Source of the DNA: Oscillospiraceae bacterium
GTDB taxonomy: Bacteria; Bacillota_A; Clostridia; Oscillospirales; Oscillospiraceae
NCBI GenBank assembly: GCA_017939025.1
Contig: JAGBAI010000044.1
Span: 1-23,958, forward strand
Length of the DNA stretch: 23,958 nt
Direction of reading: 5' to 3'
Under the pieces are notes generated by a model. That model was not told the origin of the DNA, did not search any database, and worked only from the letters and a program-made list of their open reading frames with translations. This document shows, piece after piece, positions 13,917 through 20,653 of the stretch (positions are counted from its first letter, which is position 1; every line of letters begins with the position of its first letter). The position numbers were made by a program, and so were the translations under genes.

Positions 13917-15695
13917 CTATTTGTTTTGTGCGTCGATTTTCTCTTTCAGTTCTGTCAGATACATCCAGCGCTCGGTTTTATATTCCAGCTGGGCTTCCAG
14001 CCCGGCCAGCTGATCCTGTAGTTCCTGCAATTTTACATAGTCGCTGCCTGCCATGGCCTGGGCCTTCTGGTTCTCTTCAATGGCTTTTTCCAGAGCGGCA
14101 ATGTCATCGTCAATGGTGGAAAATTCCCGTTCTTCCTTGTAGGAGAATTTCAGCTTTTTCTCCCGGGGCCGCTCCTGCTGTGCCTTGGGCTTTTCTGTTT
14201 TCTGAGGAGCGGATTCGGCTTTGCGCTTGCGCTGCCAGTCAGACCAGTTGCCGGTGAAAACCTCCACCTGACCGTTGCCCTTCACCTCGAAAATGGTTTG
14301 GGCCAGCTTGTCCAGCAGGAAACGGTCATGGGAGACGGTAATGATGGGGCCGGAGAAGCCCTGCAAATAATCTTCCAGAATGGACAGGGTCATCACATCC
14401 AGATCGTTGGTGGGCTCGTCCAGAAGCAGCACGTTGGGGCTGGACATCAGGACAGACAGCAGATACAGCCGCCGCCGTTCGCCGCCGGAGAGACGGCCGA
14501 TGGACACACTTTGCAGGTCAGAAGGGAAGAGGAACCGCTCCATCATCTGCTTGGCAGTGAAGGTGCCCTCCTCGGTTTTGACCTCCCGGGCGATCTCGTG
14601 GATAAAGTCATAGACCCGCTGGTTTAAATCCAGCTCCCGGCCCTCCTGAGAAAAATGGCCGATTTTGACTGTGGTGCCGAACTCCGTGTGACCGGAATCC
14701 GGGGACAGCGTGCCCGCGATCATGTGCAGCAGGGTGGACTTGCCGGCACCGTTGGCTCCCACGATGCCGATGCGGTCGTCCCGTAATACATTATAGGAAA
14801 AATTTTCAATAATAGACCTGCCGCCGTAGGCTTTTCCAACGCCGTGCAGTTCAATGATCTTCCGGCCCAGGCGGCTGGTTGCTGCGGAAAGCTGCACGGT
14901 GTCGTCGGTTTCCGGTGCATCCTGGTTCAGAAGGTCGTGATACCGCTCGATCCGGTCTTTGGATTTGGTGGTGCGGGCCTTGCAGCCCCGCATGATCCAT
15001 TCCCGTTCCACCCGCAAAATAGCCTGCCGCTTGCGTTCGCTGGCCTCTGCCATTTCGTAGCGCTGCTCTTTCAGTTCCAGATATTTGGAGTAGTTGGCTT
15101 CGTAGTGGTAAATTTTGCCCCGGGAAAGCTCGGTGATGTGGTTTGCCACCCGTTCCAGAAAGTACCGGTCATGGGTGACCATAACGATACCGCCCCGGAA
15201 AGCACGGAGCCAGTCCTCCAGCCAGGCCACCATTTCGCTGTCTAAGTGGTTGGTGGGCTCGTCCAGGATCAGAAGATCCGCCGGATGCACCAAAGCGGCT
15301 ACCAGCGCCACCCGTTTGCGCTGGCCGCCGGAGAGGGTGCCCACTTTCTGGGAAAAATCCGCAAAGCCCAGTTTGGTGAGCATGGATTTGGCTTCGTATT
15401 CATTCAGTTCCCGGAATTCAGCGGGAAAATGGAGGAAAACCTGCTCCAGGATGGTTGCATCGTCCTGCATCACCGGATTTTGGGCCAGGAAGCTTACCTG
15501 CATATTGGGATCCCGGCTGATTCGGCCGGAATCCGGCGGCAGGGTGCCGGACATCACTCTTAAGAAGGTGGATTTTCCTGTGCCGTTGATACCGATGATA
15601 CCGATTTTATCGCCGGGGTTGACATAAAAATTCACGTTCTCCAACAGCTGCCGGCTGCCGAAGTTGATGGAAATATTTTCAGCGGATAATAACAT
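13917..15695 (-). CDS. ABC-F family ATPase (Uup/YdiF-like)
   Basis: A 592-residue soluble protein with two ABC domains and no membrane segments: the ABC-F class, which acts on ribosomes. Domain 1: Walker A GINGTGKST (35-43), signature LSGGQ (121-125), Walker B LLILDEP (141-147). A charged linker helix (about 205-260) follows. Domain 2: GANGAGKST (313-321), LSGGE (402-406), LLLDEP (423-428). Residues 525-590 form a C-terminal coiled coil, as in Uup/YdiF. GGAGGG precedes the start. It is more likely a translation factor or Uup-type protein than a dedicated antibiotic-resistance ABC-F, but this cannot be decided by eye. Confidence 0.92.
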   Translation of the reverse strand: MLLSAENISINFGSRQLLENVNFYVNPGDKIGIIGINGTGKSTFLRVMSGTLPPDSGRISRDPNMQVSFLAQNPVMQDDATILEQVFLHFPAEFRELNEYEAKSMLTKLGFADFSQKVGTLSGGQRKRVALVAALVHPADLLILDEPTNHLDSEMVAWLEDWLRAFRGGIVMVTHDRYFLERVANHITELSRGKIYHYEANYSKYLELKEQRYEMAEASERKRQAILRVEREWIMRGCKARTTKSKDRIERYHDLLNQDAPETDDTVQLSAATSRLGRKIIELHGVGKAYGGRSIIENFSYNVLRDDRIGIVGANGAGKSTLLHMIAGTLSPDSGHTEFGTTVKIGHFSQEGRELDLNQRVYDFIHEIAREVKTEEGTFTAKQMMERFLFPSDLQSVSIGRLSGGERRRLYLLSVLMSSPNVLLLDEPTNDLDVMTLSILEDYLQGFSGPIITVSHDRFLLDKLAQTIFEVKGNGQVEVFTGNWSDWQRKRKAESAPQKTEKPKAQQERPREKKLKFSYKEEREFSTIDDDIAALEKAIEENQKAQAMAGSDYVKLQELQDQLAGLEAQLEYKTERWMYLTELKEKIDAQNK

Positions 15696-15722
15696 GGTGC
15701 CCTCCGAAATTGGGTTTTTACC

Positions 15723-15751
15723 ATTTTATCACAAAAAAAGAAGGATGTAAA
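15723..15751 (-). promoter_or_regulatory. Predicted promoter for ABC-F operon
   Basis: Minus-strand TTTACA (15746-15751), 17-bp spacer, TAAAAT (15723-15728). The -35 hexamer overlaps the terminal AAATTGCAGTTTG sequence of repeat element E. Confidence 0.7.
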
Positions 15752-15955
15752 TTGCAGTTTGTATGGCACTTCAAATAATACCGATGTAGGGCGGGCATAG
15801 TTTGCCCGCCGGGCACTATCGATGATTGAGCGGCCAGTTTTCTCGGGGATTTAGCGTTTTGCCGTTATTTTAACGCTCAAAAGTTGTGGGTGCCCGGCGG
15901 GGATGATATCCCCGCCCTACGAATACGCTGTTTGAACAGCCCAGTAAACCGCTGC
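15749..15955. repeat. GTAGGG hairpin element, locus E, full copy
   Basis: About 207 bp with outer inverted ends (AAATTGCAGTTTG at 15749; inverse near 15925-15955 around CTGTTTGAACAGCCCAG). GTAGGG-hairpin modules sit at 15786-15810 and, inverted, about 15896-15920. Inside, CCCGCCGGGCAC faces GTGCCCGGCGGG, and TAGCGTT pairs with AACGCT. Core words are shared with locus D. Confidence 0.85.
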
Positions 15956-15967
15956 CTTCACCATGTT

Positions 15968-16222
15968 CGCCGCAAAAAAAGAACACCCCTTTCGGAGTGC
16001 ACAGCAGTAACGAACCGGACGGTGCCCAATGGTTTGGCGACTATTGCCCAGCCAAAGTCCCGTAATTGTCAGCGGCGACTCGCCGCAAAAAAAGAACACC
16101 CCTTTCGGAGTGCACAGCAGTAACGAACCGGACGGTGCCCAATGGTTTGGCGACCATTGCCCAGCCAAAGTCCCGTAATTGTCAGCGGCGACTCGCCGCA
16201 AAAAACACCCCTTTCGGAGTGC
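15968..16222. repeat. 113-bp tandem repeat, 2.25 copies, each with a terminator
   Basis: Two near-identical 113-bp units (15968-16080, 16081-16193; one visible difference in GCGACTATTG/GCGACCATTG) and a partial third (16194-16222, shortened in the A-run). Each unit carries, on the minus strand, CACTCC-GAAA-GGGGTG followed by a run of T, an intrinsic terminator with a GNRA loop. GCGGCG/CGCCGC palindromes mark the joints. Frames through it shift between copies because 113 is not divisible by 3, so it is not coding. Confidence 0.9.
16196..16222 (-). terminator. Minus-strand terminator of AT-rich unit
   Basis: Stem CACTCC/GGGGTG with a GAAA loop followed by TTTTTT on the minus strand. This is the first of three successive copies met by a leftward transcript from 16520. 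Confidence 0.75.
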
Positions 16223-16239
16223 TTGCAATACAAAGTTTT

Positions 16240-16302
16240 GATGTGACCCCTGGCTGCCATACCTTGTGATCAGTATGTTTTGTTGCAGGCAGGGGTCACA
16301 TC
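16240..16302. promoter_or_regulatory. Large stem-loop in AT-rich unit
   Basis: GATGTGACCCCTG (16240-16252) pairs perfectly with CAGGGGTCACATC (16290-16302); after one mismatch CTGC/GCAG extends the stem. The loop is about 26 nt. There is no T-run directly after it on either strand. Confidence 0.7.
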
Positions 16303-16335
16303 ATTGAACTCTTGATATCTAACATCCTGGTTACC

Positions 16336-16470
16336 TCACTTTCTTTTGTTAGACGCGACCTTCTTATTCAATTGTAGAATTGCTTCCGTTTTCAATTCCT
16401 TTATTATAGTTTCAGAGGAAATGTATGTGATCGGAAGAAGAGGAGAAAGCCCGTCTTTCGATTCCGTTTT
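16336..16470 (-). pseudogene. Possible decayed small coding region
   Basis: 44 sense codons without a start codon, beginning after an in-frame TGA. The translation contains SPLLPITYISSETIIKELK and ends ILQLNKKVASNKRK, which has the composition of a real amphipathic, basic-tailed peptide. Not recognised. The SD and ATG at 16499-16512 are out of this frame, so a frameshift or stop mutation would be needed to join them. Chance is possible. Confidence 0.25.
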
Positions 16471-16625
16471 TCATGGGAATCTTTGGTGAACTAGATCATT
16501 GGTATCACCTCTTTGTAGTTATATAGTACCACAAGATTGGAAAAATACAAGTTGGGATATTGTACAAAATGATGGAAAAGTTATTTTATAAAATACTGAT
16601 TTTGTGAACTATGTGCAAAATCATG

Positions 16626-16654
16626 TTGACATTTGACTTGCACTATGATATGAT
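16626..16654 (+). promoter_or_regulatory. Consensus promoter upstream of MarR region
   Basis: TTGACA (16626-16631), 17-bp spacer, TATGAT (16649-16654). It is followed at once by a hairpin and T-run, so on its own it would give a transcript of only about 30 nt. Confidence 0.75.
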
Positions 16655-16663
16655 GAATATGTT

Positions 16664-16689
16664 GGGGCGGCTATGCCCCGTTATTTTTT
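16664..16689 (+). terminator. Intrinsic terminator directly after promoter
   Basis: GGGGC (16664-16668) pairs with GCCCC (16675-16679) across a 6-nt loop and is followed by GTTATTTTTTG. Expected start of transcription is about 16661, so the hairpin is essentially at the 5' end. Confidence 0.65.
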
Positions 16690-16692
16690 GCC

Positions 16693-16721
16693 TTGACGTT
16701 GGTACGAAATCGTACTATAAT
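16693..16721 (+). promoter_or_regulatory. Promoter of marR-MATE operon
   Basis: TTGACG (16693-16698), 17-bp spacer, TATAAT (16716-16721), flanked on both sides by operator palindromes. Confidence 0.85.
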
Positions 16722-16740
16722 GAAGGTACGATTTCGTACC
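16701..16740 (+). promoter_or_regulatory. Paired MarR operators
   Basis: GGTACGAAATCGTAC (16701-16715) and GGTACGATTTCGTACC (16725-16740) are each palindromic and are inverse copies of each other; the -10 box sits between them. This is the expected arrangement for autorepression by the MarR protein encoded 14 bp downstream. Confidence 0.85.
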
Positions 16741-16753
16741 AAGGAGTGGCACT

Positions 16754-17176
16754 ATGAATATTACTGCCCGGATCAATCTGCTGGTTTCGGAGATCAACGG
16801 GGTCTTCCATGACGTTTCCATCGCCATGGGCCTCAGCGACAGCGCCAGCATCATCCTCTATACCTTAAACAGCTACGGCAGCTGCCTGCTGTCCGACATC
16901 GTCCGTTTAAGTGGTATCAGCAAGCAGACAATCAATTCCGCTCTGCGAAAGCTGGAATCGGAAGGGATCGTTGCTGTCACGCCGGAGGATCCCCGGCGTA
17001 AGCGGGTCAGCCTGACGCAGAAGGGAGAGGCTCTCGCGGAAAGAACTGTGGGAAAAATGATCGCGGTGGAAAACGACCTGTTTGCCTCCTGGCCCGAGGA
17101 AGACCGGGAATCTTACCTCCGGCTGACCCAGCGGTACCTGGATCAGATCAAAGAAGGATTTCAGGAGATCATATGA
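16754..17176 (+). CDS. MarR-family transcriptional regulator
   Basis: A 140-residue winged-helix regulator. The DNA-binding core runs from about residue 30 to 95: LLSDIVRLSGISKQTINSALRKLESEGIV is the helix-turn-helix (in part), and PEDPRRKRVSLTQKGE is the wing, with the conserved Asp-Arg-Arg-type turn. N- and C-terminal helices make the dimer. AAGGAG at 16741-16746 fixes the start. The stop overlaps the MATE start by 4 bp. It most likely represses its own operon through the two palindromes and is released by a ligand exported by the MATE pump. Confidence 0.92.
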   Translation: MNITARINLLVSEINGVFHDVSIAMGLSDSASIILYTLNSYGSCLLSDIVRLSGISKQTINSALRKLESEGIVAVTPEDPRRKRVSLTQKGEALAERTVGKMIAVENDLFASWPEEDRESYLRLTQRYLDQIKEGFQEII

Positions 17177-18513
17177 AAAAAGACATCATTCAGTTATCTG
17201 ACCACTTTACCTATGGGCGGCTGCTGCGTTTTACCCTGCCGTCCATTGTGATGATGGTATTTACCTCCATCTACGGTGTGGTGGATGGGATTTTTGTTTC
17301 CAATTTTGCGGGAAAAACTGCCTTTGCCGCCATCAATCTGATCATGCCCTACCTGATGGTTTTCGGAACTCTGGGCTTCATGATCGGCACCGGCGGTACG
17401 GCGCTGGTGTCCATGATGCTGGGGGCAGGAGACCGGAAAAAGGCCAACGAAACATTCTCTCTGCTGATCTATGTGAGTATCATCAGCGGTGTGATCCTGA
17501 CCCTTTTGTCCATCCTTTTACTGCGGCCTGCTGCCATTGCCCTGGGGGCGGCGGGACAAATGCTGGAGGATTGTGTGGTTTACGGTATCATCGTCCAGCT
17601 GGCCCTGCCGGCCTATATTTTGCAGTACGCCGTTCAGAGCTTCTGCATCGCGGCGGAAAAGCCCAACCTGTCCCTGGGTATGACGGTGGCCTCCGGTGTG
17701 TGCAACATCGTATTGGATGCACTGTTTGTGGGTTTCTTCCGCTGGGGCCTGGTGGGTGCGGCGGTGGCGACCGCTGTCAGCCAGATTATAGGCGGCATCA
17801 TTCCCATTGTCTACTTTGTTCGTCCCAATGACAGCCTGCTGCGGCTGGGCAAATGCCGGTTTGATGGAAACGCACTGCTGCGCACCTGCACCAATGGTTC
17901 TTCGGAGCTGATGAACAACCTGTCCATGTCGGCGGTGAGCATGCTCTATAATTTACAGCTGATACGCTATGCCGGTGAGGACGGCATTGCGGCCTATGGT
18001 GTGATCATGTACGTCAATTTCATTTTCATTGCCATTTACATCGGCTTTTCCATGGGATCGGCACCCATTGTGGGCTTCAACCACGGTGCGCAGAATCACA
18101 GGGAGCTGAAGGGACTGCTGAAAAAGAGCCTGCTGATTTTGGCAGCTTTTTCCGGGGTGCTGACCGGCGGCGCGCTGCTGCTGGCCCGGCCCCTGTCGGT
18201 GATTTTTGTGGGCTATGATGCGGCACTGCTGGAAATGACAGTCCGGGCCTTCCGGATCTATTCCCTGTCTTTTCTGGTCTGCGGGTTCAATATTTACGGT
18301 TCCTCTTTCTTTACGGCCCTGAACAACGGCCTGATCTCCGCCGCCATTTCCTTCCTGCGGACGCTGGTGTGCCAGAGCGCCGCGGTGCTGCTGCTGCCGC
18401 TGGTCTTTGGCCTGGACGGTATCTGGTGGAGCATCCTGGCGGCAGAAGGGGCGGCAGTGCTGATGACGGCATACTGTATGGTGAAGAACCGGAAACGGTA
18501 TCATTATGCCTGA
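17173..18513 (+). CDS. MATE family efflux transporter
   Basis: A 446-residue protein with about 12 transmembrane segments in two halves, typical of MATE multidrug/Na+ or H+ antiporters. The N-terminal stretch FTLPSIVMMVFTSIYGVVDGIFVSN (in part) and GTGGTALVSMMLGAGDRKKAN are family landmarks; the second half repeats the pattern (IYIGFSMGSAPIVGFNHGA). It is translationally coupled to MarR by ATGA at 17173-17176, and a strong terminator lies about 130 bp downstream after a single hairpin module. Substrate unknown; drug or metabolite export is the reasonable inference. Confidence 0.92.
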   Translation: MKKDIIQLSDHFTYGRLLRFTLPSIVMMVFTSIYGVVDGIFVSNFAGKTAFAAINLIMPYLMVFGTLGFMIGTGGTALVSMMLGAGDRKKANETFSLLIYVSIISGVILTLLSILLLRPAAIALGAAGQMLEDCVVYGIIVQLALPAYILQYAVQSFCIAAEKPNLSLGMTVASGVCNIVLDALFVGFFRWGLVGAAVATAVSQIIGGIIPIVYFVRPNDSLLRLGKCRFDGNALLRTCTNGSSELMNNLSMSAVSMLYNLQLIRYAGEDGIAAYGVIMYVNFIFIAIYIGFSMGSAPIVGFNHGAQNHRELKGLLKKSLLILAAFSGVLTGGALLLARPLSVIFVGYDAALLEMTVRAFRIYSLSFLVCGFNIYGSSFFTALNNGLISAAISFLRTLVCQSAAVLLLPLVFGLDGIWWSILAAEGAAVLMTAYCMVKNRKRYHYA

Positions 18514-18524
18514 ACAGTCGGGAA

Positions 18525-18640
18525 ACCGATCAGTTATAGTTTGGGGAGCGGTTTGATCAACGCTACTGTAGGGGAGGGTCTTGACCCTCCCCTACAGTTG
18601 TGCGCGCAAAATCTGCTCTACTAACTGCAATCTATATAGT
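18525..18640. repeat. GTAGGG hairpin element, locus F, solo form
   Basis: Centre is a perfect 32-bp palindrome (18566-18597; arms CTGTAGGGGAGGGTC, loop TT), in effect two GTAGGG edges fused with no core. Outer flanks AGTTATAGTTTGGGGAGCGG (part) and the inverse of AGATTGCAGTTAGTAGAGC match the outer ends of other loci, especially the right end of locus D. Confidence 0.8.
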
Positions 18641-18641
18641 T

Positions 18642-18687
18642 CAGGCTCCCTTTATCCAAAGAGAGCCTGCTTTTTTATTTTTTATTT
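18642..18687 (+). terminator. Terminator of marR-MATE operon
   Basis: CAGGCTC (18642-18648) pairs with GAGCCTG (18663-18669), with an inner CTTT/AAAG, followed by CTTTTTTATTTTTTATTT. Confidence 0.85.
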
Positions 18688-18714
18688 GTATCCGCCTGTC
18701 AAATGTGGTATTCT
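18686..18714 (+). promoter_or_regulatory. Predicted promoter for lipoprotein-hydrolase operon
   Basis: TTGTAT (18686-18691), 17-bp spacer, TATTCT (18709-18714), 30 bp before the start codon and overlapping the tail of the preceding terminator. Confidence 0.6.
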
Positions 18715-18744
18715 ATTTCCAAATCACAAAAAGGAGTGTTTTTT

Positions 18745-18999
18745 ATGAAAAAAATCATTGCCCTGCTGCTGGCGGTCATTGTCATTCTCTCTGTCTGCCT
18801 GCTGTCCGGCTGCAACAAGCAGATGGTAGACCTGACCTATTCCTATGAGTATGCCATCATCGGCCTGCCCAATGGGGAGACTGTGGAGGGGAAGGTCACC
18901 AGCTGGACGGATTATGAGGACGGCGATCAGCTGCAGGTGAAAATTGACGGCAAAACCTATCTTGTCCACAGCTCCAATGTGGTGCTGATTTCCAAATGA
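18745..18999 (+). CDS. Small lipoprotein
   Basis: An 84-residue protein with a lipoprotein signal peptide: basic start, hydrophobic stretch IALLLAVIVILSVCLL and lipobox LSGC with the acylated Cys at residue 23. The mature part of about 60 residues is rich in charged and beta-forming residues (PNGETVEGKVTSWTDYEDG, then QVKIDGKTYLVHSSNVVLI), like a small SH3-like or DUF fold. Function not recognised. The start is fixed by AAAAAGGAG. Its stop overlaps the start of the next gene by 4 bp. Confidence 0.85.
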   Translation: MKKIIALLLAVIVILSVCLLSGCNKQMVDLTYSYEYAIIGLPNGETVEGKVTSWTDYEDGDQLQVKIDGKTYLVHSSNVVLISK

Positions 19000-19727
19000 A
19001 GGCGCGGCTGAAGGGAAAACGCGTCCTTTGGGCCACGCTGGCGGTGCTGCTGGTGCTGGTGGCGGCAGGGGCTGCGTATGTCAATGACTACTATCGGGCT
19101 GAGCCGGAGGCTGTGGAAGCGCTGGCTGGCAGTGAAAATGTGACGGTAACGGAGGAAGAAGGTCTTCTGATCTTCGCGCCGGAGGAAACTGACGCGGGAT
19201 TTGTGTTTTATCCCGGAGGAAAGGTGGAATATTCTGCCTATGCACCGCTGATGGTGGCGCTGGCGGAGGAAAACATTCTGTGTCTGGTGCCCCAAATGCC
19301 GGCCAATCTGGCGGTACTGGATGTCCATGCGGCACAAGACCTGCCCCAGCGGTACCCGGAGGTGGCGCGCTGGTACATCGGCGGACACTCTCTGGGCGGC
19401 AGCATGGCAGCCTCCCATATTGCGGAGGATGACCGCTTTGCGGGACTGATTCTGCTGGCCTCCTATTCCACAGCTGACCTGTCCGATTCCGGGCGGCGGG
19501 TTCTGAGTATTTACGGAACGGAGGATGGCGTGCTGAACCGGGAAAAATACAGGGAGTATCATGCAAACCTCCCGGAAGATGCGGTGGAGCTGGTGCTCTA
19601 CGGCGGCAATCACGCCGGTTTCGGTGCTTACGGTCACCAGGAGGGAGACGGAGAAATGTCTTTGGGGCCCGGACAGCAGATCACGGTTACCGCAGAGACG
19701 ATTCTGGAATTTATGAGGGAGGGCTGA
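18996..19727 (+). CDS. Alpha/beta hydrolase, membrane-anchored
   Basis: A 243-residue alpha/beta hydrolase with an N-terminal transmembrane anchor (residues 11-29). Catalytic triad: Ser132 in GGHSLGG, Asp177 in YGTEDG and His206 in GGNHAGFG. The short form with FYPGGKVE..AYAPL and MPANLAVLD matches the Abhydrolase_5-type proteins of Firmicutes and Actinobacteria. It probably faces the outside of the cell. The ATG overlaps the lipoprotein stop (ATGA), and the following hydrolase starts 1 bp after its stop: a tight three-gene operon. Confidence 0.88.
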   Translation: MKARLKGKRVLWATLAVLLVLVAAGAAYVNDYYRAEPEAVEALAGSENVTVTEEEGLLIFAPEETDAGFVFYPGGKVEYSAYAPLMVALAEENILCLVPQMPANLAVLDVHAAQDLPQRYPEVARWYIGGHSLGGSMAASHIAEDDRFAGLILLASYSTADLSDSGRRVLSIYGTEDGVLNREKYREYHANLPEDAVELVLYGGNHAGFGAYGHQEGDGEMSLGPGQQITVTAETILEFMREG

Positions 19728-19728
19728 T

Positions 19729-20541
19729 ATGTTCTTCCATGCAAAAAACGGCGTTGTGCCATTTCCCGACGGGGAAATGGATTACCTGCGTTTCGGTACG
19801 GGGAAAAAGGTGCTGATCATGCTGCCAGGGCTGGGAGACGGCCTGCGGTCGGTCAAGGGCATGGCGCTGCCCATGGCGGTGCTGTACCGGATGTTTGCAA
19901 AGGATTTTACGGTCTACGCCTTCAGTCGGAAAAATTCTATGCCTGCCGGATGCTCTACCCGGGACATGGCGGAGCATGTGGTGCAGGCAATGGATATGCT
20001 GGGGATCGAAAAAGCCCACCTTTTTGGCATCTCCATGGGCGGCATGATTGCCCAGCATCTGGCGGCGGATCACCCGGAAAAAGTGGAAAAGCTGGTGCTG
20101 ACGGTGACTTCTGCCCGGCCCAATCCTGTTTTGGAAGAGGCCATCGGTGAATGGATCTCTCAGGCAAAGGCCGGTGACCACACTGCCCTGATGGACAGCA
20201 ATTTGCGGCGGATTTATTCCGAAGGGTACTATCGCCGGAACAAATGGATGGTGCCTCTGGTTGGCAGACTGACCAGGCCCAAAAGCTATGACCGTTTCCT
20301 GGTGATGGCCCAAGCCTGCCTTGACCATAATGGGGTGGAGAAGCTGCCTGCCATCACAGCGCCGACACTGGTCGTGGGCGGGGAACAGGACAACTGCCTT
20401 GGAGGCGAAGCCTCCCGGGAAATTGCAGCAGCAATTCCCGGCGCGAAACTGCGGATGTTTCCCCAGTGGGGCCACGGTCTTTATGAAGAGGCCCCGGAAT
20501 TCAATGGGGAAGTGCTGGCGTTTTTAAGGGATAATGGGTGA
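19729..20541 (+). CDS. Alpha/beta hydrolase
   Basis: A 270-residue cytoplasmic alpha/beta hydrolase with a complete triad: Ser102 in GISMGG, Asp221 in GGEQDNCLGG and His249 in WGHGLYEE. The oxyanion-hole segment is LPGLGDG (32-38). The cap region (about 130-200) contains the NLRRIYSEGYYRR helix. Similar enzymes act as esterases, lipases or haloperoxidase-like proteins; the substrate cannot be read. It starts 1 bp after the preceding hydrolase, so it is co-transcribed. Confidence 0.9.
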   Translation: MFFHAKNGVVPFPDGEMDYLRFGTGKKVLIMLPGLGDGLRSVKGMALPMAVLYRMFAKDFTVYAFSRKNSMPAGCSTRDMAEHVVQAMDMLGIEKAHLFGISMGGMIAQHLAADHPEKVEKLVLTVTSARPNPVLEEAIGEWISQAKAGDHTALMDSNLRRIYSEGYYRRNKWMVPLVGRLTRPKSYDRFLVMAQACLDHNGVEKLPAITAPTLVVGGEQDNCLGGEASREIAAAIPGAKLRMFPQWGHGLYEEAPEFNGEVLAFLRDNG

Positions 20542-20590
20542 AGCTGTAAAGGCCAACCTGTCCTTTTCGTAGATTTTCGTAAAGAAACAG

Positions 20591-20619
20591 TTGAAAAGAG
20601 AAGGACTTTCTGATAATAT
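20591..20619 (+). promoter_or_regulatory. Predicted promoter for third hydrolase-fold gene
   Basis: TTGAAA (20591-20596), 17-bp spacer, TAATAT (20614-20619), 34 bp before the chosen start codon. Confidence 0.7.
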
Positions 20620-20653
20620 TGTACCAACTTGAAATTATGAACGGGTGATGAAC

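Larger units (their letters stand above)
16223..16550 (-). other. AT-rich putative transcription unit, no intact protein
   Basis: Minus-strand signals in order: TTGTAT (16545-16550), 16-bp spacer, TACTAT (16523-16528); Shine-Dalgarno AGAGGTGAT (16504-16512); ATG (16499) followed after one codon by a TAG stop; a 44-codon open stretch (16336-16470); a second SD-like GTGAGGT with a 9-codon frame MLDIKSSMM (16296-16325); a large hairpin (16240-16302); and the terminator at 16196-16222. Base composition is clearly richer in A/T than the flanks, which suggests separate origin. It could be a structured RNA gene or a decayed small gene. No known RNA family recognised. Confidence 0.4.

Noticed and set aside
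15968..16222. CRISPR array
   Set aside because: The repeated unit is a continuous 113-bp tandem duplication with no variable spacers, and no cas genes are present.
15917..16260. Open frames of 60-103 codons on both strands in the 113-bp repeat region
   Set aside because: They are read through tandem repeats whose unit length is not a multiple of three, they have no ribosome site, and they translate terminator hairpins.
20542..20590. Terminator after the second alpha/beta hydrolase (AAAGG...CCTTT)
   Set aside because: Five-base-pair stem with large loop and no proper T-run; too weak to call.
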